This document shows positions 1 through 5,593 of a stretch of 6,924 nucleotides of DNA, piece after piece; position 1 is the first letter of the stretch; each line of letters opens with the position of its first letter. A program made the position numbers and the translations under genes. Below the pieces are notes generated by a model, which was not told the DNA's origin, did not search any database, and saw only the letters and a list, made by a program, of their open reading frames with translations. The stretch lies in assembly GCA_021828085.1 (NCBI GenBank), contig JAKATE010000104.1, forward strand, positions 1 to 6,924, in the 5' to 3' direction. The stretch is from Thermoplasmata archaeon. Its GTDB lineage: Archaea > Thermoplasmatota > Thermoplasmata > Lutacidiplasmatales > UBA184.

Positions 1-1166
1 TTCTCCACGTCCCGCCGGGCGGCCCGTCCCATCTCCCCCACGTCGAGGAACCACTGGAGCGAGACGCGCGGCTCGATGGGGACATCGCTGCGGTCGGAGT
101 ACCCGACGGTGTGACGGTAGCTCTCCTCCCGCTCGAGGAAGCCCTTCTCCCGCAGGAGCGCCACGGTGCGCTGTCGGCCTTCCTCCCGGGAGAGGCCGCG
201 GAGCGCCTCGGGGACGAACGTCCCCGTGAGGCGGGCCTCCTCGTCGAGCACCTCCCGGTCCTGCGGCAGCTCCGGGTGCCGTGCGGCGATCTCGCGGTCG
301 ACCGGGTCGTGGGAGGGGGTCACCTTGAGGGCCCCGTTCCCGAACGTCGGGTCCACCGCCGGGTCGGCGACGACGGGAATCTCCGTGCCGGTGAGCGGAA
401 GCCGGACGCGTCGTCCGATCCACGAGGCGAGCCTCTCGTCCGCTGGATGGACCGCCACGGCGACGTCCCCGAAGAGCGTCTCCGGCCGGGTCGTGGCCAC
501 CACCAGCGCGGCGCCCTCCGCCCTTCCCGGGTCGTCCGCGGCCGGATACCGAAGGTACCAGAGCTTCCCCTCCTCCTCCTGGGGGACGACCTCCAGGTCC
601 GAGAGTGCGGTACGCTGCACCGGGTCCCAGTTGACCATCCGCTCCGCCCGGTGGATGAGCCCCCGGTGGTAGAGCGTGACGAACGCCCGCCGGACCGCCC
701 GCGAGTACTCCGGCGACAGGGTGTAGGCGTAGCGCGAGTAGTCCAGGGAGAAGCCGTGGGCGCGCCACTGCTGACCGATGTAGCGCTCCTTCTCTGCGCG
801 CCAGGCCTCCACCTCCCGCATCCAGTCCTCCCGCTGGAAGCCCGCGACGGAGCGGCCCTGGGACTCGAGGTGCTTGCGGACGGCCATCTGCGTGGAGAGG
901 CCCGCGTGGTCGACGCCGGGGAGCCAGAGCGTCGGGCGGCCGCGCATCCGGTGGTAGCGGACGAGGACGTCCATGCAGGTCCCGCCGAGGCTGTGGCCGA
1001 GGGTGAGGACCCCCGTCAGATTGGGCGGGGGAAGGACGATGGAGAAATGGTCGCCCGCACCGGAAAGGCGAGGAGCGTGGAAGAGCCCCGCTTCCTCCCA
1101 GGCCTTCTGCCAGCGGGGTTCGAAGCGCCGGGGATCCGGGCGGGGGGGGAGAGATGCTTCGGTCAT
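1..1166 (-). CDS. valS: Valyl-tRNA synthetase, N-terminal 388 residues (runs off left edge)
   Basis: Class Ia synthetase that charges tRNA-Val in the cytoplasm and hydrolyses mischarged Thr-tRNA. Reading down from the ATG at 1166, the protein has the Rossmann start PPPNLTGVLTLGHSLG (residues 46-61), the LPGVDHAGLSTQ block (82-93), MVNWDP (177-182) with TALSDLEV (186-193), and the CP1 editing-domain signature ATTRPETLFGDVAVAVHP (224-241) followed by TFGNGALKVTPSHDP (274-288). These together are diagnostic of ValRS over IleRS or LeuRS. The HIGH-type motif reads TLGH, and the segment GYSDRSDVPIEP (355-366) has no cysteines where many ValRS carry a zinc knuckle. KMSKS and the anticodon-binding domain would lie beyond the window; there is no internal stop in what is visible. 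No other in-frame start lies near; the only SD-like GGAG (1182-1185) is rather far away. It starts 8 nt after the ABC permease stop, so it is probably co-transcribed with the exporter. Confidence 0.96.
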   Translation of the reverse strand, partial: MTEASLPPRPDPRRFEPRWQKAWEEAGLFHAPRLSGAGDHFSIVLPPPNLTGVLTLGHSLGGTCMDVLVRYHRMRGRPTLWLPGVDHAGLSTQMAVRKHLESQGRSVAGFQREDWMREVEAWRAEKERYIGQQWRAHGFSLDYSRYAYTLSPEYSRAVRRAFVTLYHRGLIHRAERMVNWDPVQRTALSDLEVVPQEEEGKLWYLRYPAADDPGRAEGAALVVATTRPETLFGDVAVAVHPADERLASWIGRRVRLPLTGTEIPVVADPAVDPTFGNGALKVTPSHDPVDREIAARHPELPQDREVLDEEARLTGTFVPEALRGLSREEGRQRTVALLREKGFLEREESYRHTVGYSDRSDVPIEPRVSLQWFLDVGEMGRAARRDVE

Positions 1167-1174
1167 CGGGGGGG

Positions 1175-2848
1175 CTACGCGCTCCGGCTGCGCCCCCAGA
1201 GCGCCCAGAGCCCCGTGAGGAGCAGCAAGGCCACCGCGGTGGCGGCCATCGAGGGCACCGCCCACACCTTATCATAGTACTGCCCGAGAGTGTAGACCAC
1301 CAGCGGGAACCCCGCCACGAGGAGCCCGGGGATGACCACCAGGGTCGCCCACCAGGCGCCCGAGTACAGGTTCGTGAGCGGGATCCCGGTGCGCTCGGCC
1401 CGGTTGAAGAGCACCCCGAGCTCGAGCACCGCCGCGGCGAGGACCGCGGGGAGCTCGGCGGCGGCGAAGAGGAGGAAGGGGACAGGGTTGCCCACCCGGA
1501 CCGCCGTGAGCCCCATGACCAGCAGGCTCGCGATCACGTAGATGAGCACCACCAGGGCGGCCTTCCCGAAGAGGAGGGTCGGCCGGGCGATGGGGAGGGT
1601 GCGGGTGAAGGAGTAGCCCATGACCTCGGTGGCGAAGAAGGCCGGGCCGAAGAAGGTCGCGAGCATGGCGGCCACGATGACCGCCGCGAGGGCATACCGC
1701 CCGGCGGCGCTCGGGTCCGGCGCAGCCACGTAGCTCGAGAGCCCGAGGACGAAGGCGTCGAGCAGCGGCAGGAGGATCAGGAAGGCGTAGCCCGGGGTCC
1801 GCGAGGCCACGCGTAGGTCCTTGCGGAGCACCGCCCCCGTGGGGGTCGTCGGGCGAAGGGGCGCCAGCAGCCCTTCCGTCCCGCGGGAGCTCTGCGGGGT
1901 GGAGAGCGCGATGCGAAGGGGAGCGGAGAGGAGCCAGCGTCCCGCCAGCGCCCCCAAGACCGCGTAGAGGGCGAGGACCGCCCCGAACGGGAGCAGCGGG
2001 AGGTTCCCGGAGGCGCTTCCCGCGAAGGGAAGATACCCGAAGGGGAAGGGGAAGACCAAGAGGAGCGCGTGGAGGGCGGCCGGGTCGGTGGTCTCCCAAC
2101 GGCTGAGCGTCCCGAGGATCTGGCTGGAGAAGCTCACGAAGGCCGTGATGGCGAGGCTCGGGAGGCTCCAGAGGAGAAGGTAGACCCAGCGCAGCACCGA
2201 GTTGCCTGTCGCCCCGCCGCGCGCCCCGCTCACCCGCAGGAGGAAGAAGGAGGCCGTGTAGAGCGAGATCGCCACCGCCGCCACGAGGGTCAGCACCACT
2301 CCCGGGAGGGTCAGCGCCCCCACGAGGAGGCTGCCGGTGGCAAGGCCGTCCGCGACGGGGAGGAGGAGCAGGCTCGCCAGCGCCGGGGCATCGAAGACCC
2401 GCGCGAGGACGAGCAGCGCGACGCGCTTGAGCTGCCGGGGAGGGAGGGGGAGCGTGGCCAGGAGGGCGAAGATGCGCGAGTTCACCAGGGTCGGCGCGAC
2501 CTGGAGCCCCGTCATCCAGAGGAGGGAGAAGATGAGCAGAAGCTGTCCTCCCACGAGGCTCGCGTCGTAGTAGGCCGGGGGAAGGGTCAGGTGGAAGATG
2601 GCCTCGCCCTGGGAGATCGCGAGCGCCCCCCCGGCGATGATGACCAGGAGGAGCAGCGAGACCATCATCTTCGACTGCGCGACGCGCGTGCGCGCCTTGC
2701 GCACCGCCTTCTGCGGGTCGGCCGAGGAGGAGGGGTCGAGGACGTTGCCCTGCTTGACCGCGTAGATGGACTGGAAGGAGAATTCCTGGTAGGTCGTCCG
2801 GGCGATCCTCAGCGCCTCGGCCCAGCTCCCGGGGACCGGGGGGCTCAC
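1175..2848 (-). CDS. ABC-2-type exporter permease, 557 aa, about 12 membrane helices
   Basis: Membrane subunit of an ABC exporter, partner of the ATPase encoded 3 nt upstream. After a polar N-terminus of about 60 residues the chain is dominated by hydrophobic segments, roughly at 62-80, 98-118, 142-165, 176-205, 220-245, 286-306, 354-378, 384-404, 428-452, 456-482, 498-520 and 532-552. It looks like two ABC-2 permease halves in one chain: a cytoplasmic-loop motif LLATLPLPPRQLKR (129-142) recurs as FTRTLPIARPTLLFGK (414-429), about 285 residues later. That length is about twice a single ABC-2 permease domain, so one copy could complete the transporter with two ATPases. The start is GTG at 2848, supported by a GAGGAGG SD 8 nt before it. 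The stop is TAG. The substrate cannot be told from sequence; neighbours give no hint. It has no resemblance I recognise to a named exporter. Confidence 0.9.
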   Translation of the reverse strand: MSPPVPGSWAEALRIARTTYQEFSFQSIYAVKQGNVLDPSSSADPQKAVRKARTRVAQSKMMVSLLLLVIIAGGALAISQGEAIFHLTLPPAYYDASLVGGQLLLIFSLLWMTGLQVAPTLVNSRIFALLATLPLPPRQLKRVALLVLARVFDAPALASLLLLPVADGLATGSLLVGALTLPGVVLTLVAAVAISLYTASFFLLRVSGARGGATGNSVLRWVYLLLWSLPSLAITAFVSFSSQILGTLSRWETTDPAALHALLLVFPFPFGYLPFAGSASGNLPLLPFGAVLALYAVLGALAGRWLLSAPLRIALSTPQSSRGTEGLLAPLRPTTPTGAVLRKDLRVASRTPGYAFLILLPLLDAFVLGLSSYVAAPDPSAAGRYALAAVIVAAMLATFFGPAFFATEVMGYSFTRTLPIARPTLLFGKAALVVLIYVIASLLVMGLTAVRVGNPVPFLLFAAAELPAVLAAAVLELGVLFNRAERTGIPLTNLYSGAWWATLVVIPGLLVAGFPLVVYTLGQYYDKVWAVPSMAATAVALLLLTGLWALWGRSRSA

Positions 2849-2851
2849 CGG

Positions 2852-3649
2852 CTAGGCCTCCTCGCCGAGCTGCCGGAGCGCGCGGGAGACGGACTCATGC
2901 TCGGAGGTGAGGCGGAGGTAGACCTCCTCCAGCGTGGCGTCCGGGCTCCCCACCCGGGCGCGGAGCTCCTCCAGGCTCCCCTCGCCGGTGAGCTTCCCCC
3001 GGTCCAGGATGCCCATCCGGTGGCAGAGCTGCTGGGCGACCTCGACGGTGTGGGTGGAGAAGAGCGCCGCACGTCGGCCATCGCGCACATAGCCGAGGAG
3101 CAGGTCCTTCATGATCCGGACCGAGCGCGGGTCGAGGTTGTTGAAGGGCTCATCGAGGATGAGCAGTGGCGGCAGGTGGAGGAAGGCCGCCATGATCATG
3201 ACCTTCTGCCGGGTGCCGTTGGAGAGCGTGGCGAGGGGACGGTCCATGTCCGGGCCCACCTGGAGAGCGTCGGCGAACTCCTGGGTCCGTCGCGCCAGCA
3301 CCGTGGGGTCCATCCTCCGGATCGAGGCGACGAACTCGAGGAACTCCCGGGGGGTCAGCGCATCGTAGAGGAGCGCGGCCTCGGGAACGTAGCCGATCCG
3401 GGACTTGACCGTGAGGGCGTCCGCCGCCGGGTCGACCCCGGTGACCCGGAGGGACCCTTCGGTGGGCTTCACGAGACCGACCACCGACTTGATGGTGGAG
3501 GACTTCCCGGCCCCGTTGGAGCCGAGCAGTCCGTAGATCTCCCCGGGCCGGACCGAGAGCGTGAGGCCGTCCACGGCGAGGACGCTCCCGTAGCGGATGA
3601 TGAGCCCCCGGATCTCCAGGGCGGGTACGGAGGCGAGAAGGGGCTCCAT
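2852..3649 (-). CDS. ABC transporter ATP-binding protein (ABC-2/drug-exporter type), 265 aa
   Basis: Cytoplasmic ATPase that powers the permease encoded immediately downstream. All NBD motifs are present: Walker A GSNGAGKSS (43-51), the Q-loop position in IGYVPE (85-90), signature LSNGT (142-146), Walker B LLILDEP (162-168), D-loop NNLDP (170-174) and switch histidine in STH (198-200). Glu at position 90 in place of the classical Q-loop Gln, and LSNGT in place of LSGGQ, are variants often seen in the ABC-2 (DRA/CcmA-like) family, so the protein should be active. About 265 residues fits a single NBD with a short C-terminal extension. It starts at ATG 3649 with no usable SD (a GGGAG lies only 1 nt away) and a TATA-like box about 28 nt upstream, suggesting a leaderless message. 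Its last codons encode GEEA and double as the SD for the permease. Exported substrate is unknown. Confidence 0.95.
   Translation of the reverse strand: MEPLLASVPALEIRGLIIRYGSVLAVDGLTLSVRPGEIYGLLGSNGAGKSSTIKSVVGLVKPTEGSLRVTGVDPAADALTVKSRIGYVPEAALLYDALTPREFLEFVASIRRMDPTVLARRTQEFADALQVGPDMDRPLATLSNGTRQKVMIMAAFLHLPPLLILDEPFNNLDPRSVRIMKDLLLGYVRDGRRAALFSTHTVEVAQQLCHRMGILDRGKLTGEGSLEELRARVGSPDATLEEVYLRLTSEHESVSRALRQLGEEA
2857..2863 (-). promoter_or_regulatory. Shine-Dalgarno of the ABC permease, inside the ATPase gene
   Basis: On the minus strand GAGGAGG lies in the last codons of the ATPase, 8 nt before GTG 2848, and the ATPase TAG falls between them. This fixes the GTG as the permease start and indicates translational coupling of the two subunits. 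Confidence 0.75.
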
Positions 3650-3673
3650 GCTCCCGAACCATGGGCGGGGCCC

Positions 3674-3680
3674 CTCTAAA
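3674..3680 (-). promoter_or_regulatory. Probable TATA box of the ABC exporter (and valS) operon
   Basis: The minus strand reads TTTAGAG, an AT-richer island in a G/C-rich spacer of 59 bp, centred about 28 nt before the ATPase ATG. Archaeal TATA boxes lie some 24-30 nt before the transcription start, so the mRNA would begin at or within a few nt of the ATG. The match is short and no convincing BRE (purine/A-rich element) precedes it. The T-run could instead belong to the end of the hairpin at 3683-3699. Confidence 0.45.
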
Positions 3681-3682
3681 GG

Positions 3683-3699
3683 CTCCCGGGGACCGGGAG
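3683..3699 (-). terminator. Hairpin after the 72-aa gene, possible terminator
   Basis: A perfect 7-bp inverted repeat, CTCCCGG and CCGGGAG with a 3-nt loop, begins 9 nt after the TAG of the 72-aa gene. On the minus strand it is followed by CC then TTT. This resembles a short intrinsic terminator, but the T-run is only three long and archaeal termination usually relies on longer U-tracts, so chance in a GC-rich spacer is quite possible. Confidence 0.3.
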
Positions 3700-3708
3700 G
3701 GCCCGGGG

Positions 3709-3927
3709 CTAGGCCTTCATGACCTTGAGGAAACCGTCCGACTCGTACACCGCCAGCCGGCGGCGCTTGAGCAGCTGCTCGAACTCCTCCCAGGGGATCG
3801 GCGTCACGCGCTCGCTCTTCCCCCGGGTGAACTGGATGCCGTCGGTCCCCTCGACCCGGCCGGGCTTCAAGCCCTTCTTCTCGGCGATCTTCCGCGCCTC
3901 GGCCACCGATATCTTCTCCATGGGCAT
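3709..3927 (-). CDS. Small uncharacterised protein, 72 aa
   Basis: No named family recognised. The protein starts MPMEKISVAEARKIAEKKG and contains the segments GTDGIQFTRG (28-37), PIPWEEFEQLLKRRRL (44-59) and AVYESDGFLKVMKA at the C-terminus (59-72). It is charged and soluble, with no signal peptide, TM segment or cysteine. Its pattern suggests helix, a strand pair, helix (WEEFEQLLKRR), then a final strand pair, which would be a compact alpha/beta domain. The frame stays open upstream to an ATG at 4020, but that would overlap lysS and give an Arg/Pro/Gly-rich leader. The ATG at 3927 has an AAGGAGGT Shine-Dalgarno exactly 6 nt before it, which decides the start. A second ATG (3921, third codon) is less well spaced. 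It has its own TATA-like box just after the lysS stop, so it is probably transcribed separately, and perhaps also by read-through from lysS. Confidence 0.8.
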   Translation of the reverse strand: MPMEKISVAEARKIAEKKGLKPGRVEGTDGIQFTRGKSERVTPIPWEEFEQLLKRRRLAVYESDGFLKVMKA

Positions 3928-3933
3928 GGCCTG

Positions 3934-3941
3934 ACCTCCTT
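3934..3941 (-). promoter_or_regulatory. Strong Shine-Dalgarno of the 72-aa gene
   Basis: AAGGAGGT on the minus strand is a full-length complement to the 16S rRNA 3' tail (CCUCCUU), with a 6-nt spacer to ATG 3927. It is the best SD in the window and rules out the upstream in-frame ATG at 4020 as the main start. Confidence 0.85.
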
Positions 3942-3970
3942 CTCGCGGCCCCCGACGACCCGGGCGCGGG

Positions 3971-3976
3971 CTATAA
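3971..3976 (-). promoter_or_regulatory. Probable TATA box of the 72-aa gene
   Basis: The minus strand reads CCGTTATAGCCC directly after the lysS stop codon; TTATAG is the AT-rich core. Transcription starting about 26 nt downstream would leave a leader of about 20 nt, long enough to hold the AAGGAGGT SD. The agreement between box position and SD is the main support. Confidence 0.45.
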
Positions 3977-3979
3977 CGG

Positions 3980-5497
3980 CTAGTCCGAACTCGCCCTGGA
4001 GGAGGGGCCCGGGACCCCACCGGGAGCGGCCCGCTTGGTGGCGGGGAAGAGCACCACCTCCTTGATGGAGGGGGTGTCGAGCAGCGCCATGGCGAGTCGG
4101 TCCACCCCGAGACCGACGCCGGTCATGGGGGGCATGCCATAGCGCATCGCCTCGAGGAAGTCCTCGTCGAGGGCGTAGGTCTCCTCCCCCCGTGCCGAGC
4201 GCTGCTCCTCGAAGCGACGGAGCTGCTCGTCGGGGTCGTTGAGCTCGGTGTAGGCGTTGCCGAGCTCGTAGCCGTGCACGAAGAGCTCGAAGCGCTCCAC
4301 GCGTCCGGGAAGCGAGCGGTGCCGCTTGGCGAGCGGCGTGGTGAGCTCGGGGTGGTCCAGGACGAAGGTGGGGCGCTCCAGCTTCGGGGTGACGTAGTGA
4401 TCGAAGAGCTTGTCGAGACAGTAGCCGACGGTGCTCCCGGGCCGCACGTCCGCCCCCACCTCCCGGGCCTTCGCCCGGAGCTGCTCCGGCGAGAGGGTGA
4501 GGACCGCTGGAAGGCCGCTCTCCTTCTCGAGCGCCTCCACGAAATCGATCCGGTCGAAGGGAGGGGTGAACGTCGCGCGCACCCGTGCGGCGGAATCCTC
4601 GGGCAGGTACGGGGCGACGTCCGTGGCGAGCCGGACGAGCATCCGTTCGACGAGGGAACGGAGGTCGTGGTAGTCGGCGTACGCCCAGTAGAGCTCGAGC
4701 ATGGTGAACTCCGGGCTGTGCGTGGAGTCCAGATCCTCGTTGCGGAAGACCCGCCCGATCTCGTAGACCCGCTCGAAGCCGCCGACGAGGAGGCGCTTGA
4801 GGCGGAGCTCGAGGGCGATGCGGAGCTGGAGGTCCTCGTCGAGGAAGTTGTAGTGGGTCACGAAGGGTCGGGCGGAGGCGCCGGAGGCGACACGCTCCAG
4901 GATCGGGGTCTCCACCTCCAGGAAGCCCTCCGCGTCGAGGAAGTGGCGGAGGGAGCGGACCAGGTGGGTCCGGGCCCGGAAGCGCTCCAGCGTCTCCCGG
5001 GAGGAGAGCAGATCGATGTAGCGCTGCCGGAGGCGCGCTTCCACATCGCGCAGGCCGTGGTACTTCTCTGGGGGTACCCGGAGCGCCTTGGCGAGAAGGG
5101 TCAGGGTCTGGACGCCGAGGGAGGGCTCCCCGCGGCGGCTCACCAGGGGGACACCCTCCGCCCCCACGATGTCTCCCGGATCGAGCCAGGCGAGCGCCTC
5201 CTCGAAGGACGAAGCCCCCATCCGGTCGGCGGAGAGGAGCAACTGGAGCTCCCCCGAATCGTCCCGGAGGGGAACGAACGCGCTCTTTCCCAGGTGCCGG
5301 ACGCTCCGGACGCGACCGGCCACCCTCCGGGTGAGGGAGGGGAGCTCGCCCCCGGGCGGGGTCCCCTTGAGCTCCTCGCGGACCGCGAGCGTCAGGCTCC
5401 GACCGGGGAAGGTGGGGGGGTAGACGTTGATCCCCTTGGCGGAAAGGCGATCCCGCTTGGCGCGGCGTTCCCGGGTGAGCTCCTCGCCGGTGGGCAT
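3980..5497 (-). CDS. lysS: Lysyl-tRNA synthetase, class II, 505 aa
   Basis: Attaches lysine to tRNA-Lys in the cytoplasm. An N-terminal OB-fold anticodon-binding domain covers about residues 57-140 (VAGRVRSVRHLGKSAF at 59-74). The catalytic core follows: RQRYIDLL (158-165), motif 1 around FLEVETPIL (192-200), ASARPFVTHYN (207-217), motif 2 FRNEDLDSTHSPEFT (251-265), substrate-pocket blocks ERFELFVHGYELGNAYTELN (401-420) and MPPMTG (455-460), and motif 3 GVGLGVDRL (460-468) followed by SIKEVVLFP (477-485). ARPFVTH and FELFVHGYELGNAYTELN separate it from AspRS/AsnRS. About 505 residues is the usual full length, with a Pro/Gly/Ser-rich tail of some 15 residues after the last conserved block. ATG 5497 is the only good start; a TATA-like box about 30 nt upstream suggests an almost leaderless mRNA, while a GAGGGGGAG at 5511-5519 is too distant for a good SD. 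The stop is TAG, 52 nt before the 72-aa gene. Confidence 0.97.
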   Translation of the reverse strand: MPTGEELTRERRAKRDRLSAKGINVYPPTFPGRSLTLAVREELKGTPPGGELPSLTRRVAGRVRSVRHLGKSAFVPLRDDSGELQLLLSADRMGASSFEEALAWLDPGDIVGAEGVPLVSRRGEPSLGVQTLTLLAKALRVPPEKYHGLRDVEARLRQRYIDLLSSRETLERFRARTHLVRSLRHFLDAEGFLEVETPILERVASGASARPFVTHYNFLDEDLQLRIALELRLKRLLVGGFERVYEIGRVFRNEDLDSTHSPEFTMLELYWAYADYHDLRSLVERMLVRLATDVAPYLPEDSAARVRATFTPPFDRIDFVEALEKESGLPAVLTLSPEQLRAKAREVGADVRPGSTVGYCLDKLFDHYVTPKLERPTFVLDHPELTTPLAKRHRSLPGRVERFELFVHGYELGNAYTELNDPDEQLRRFEEQRSARGEETYALDEDFLEAMRYGMPPMTGVGLGVDRLAMALLDTPSIKEVVLFPATKRAAPGGVPGPSSRASSD

Positions 5498-5524
5498 CGG
5501 ATGCTGCGGACTCCCCCTCGGCGG

Positions 5525-5530
5525 GATAAG
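5525..5530 (-). promoter_or_regulatory. Possible TATA box of lysS
   Basis: The minus strand reads ACCCTTATCCC; the CTTATC core is the only AT-rich spot in the 96-bp spacer and is centred about 30 nt before ATG 5497. That predicts transcription starting within a few nt of the ATG. The core is short and interrupted by C, so this is a weak call. The rest of the spacer (5531-5593) shows nothing recognisable. Confidence 0.35.
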
Positions 5531-5593
5531 GGTTGGCAGGCAAGGGGCGGGATTCGTGGGGAGGAGTTGGCCCCCCGTCGGTCCCGATGGCGT

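Noticed and set aside
142..147. G-rich and C-rich runs and GGAGG-like strings throughout, as possible motifs or repeats
   Set aside because: They follow from base composition and Glu/Gly/Pro-rich coding and do not form spaced arrays; no CRISPR-like repeat-spacer pattern was found.
111..1277. Plus-strand frame of 388 codons opposite valS
   Set aside because: The minus strand carries clear ValRS motifs throughout; the plus frame has none.
1272..2099. Minus-strand frame of 275 codons inside the permease
   Set aside because: Pro/Arg/Gly/His-rich shadow in the wrong frame; the 557-codon frame gives sensible membrane helices over the same DNA.
2069..3679. Plus-strand open frame of 536 codons opposite the ABC genes
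   Set aside because: Repetitive acidic/Arg-rich translation, no recognisable domain, and antisense to a complete ATPase and permease.
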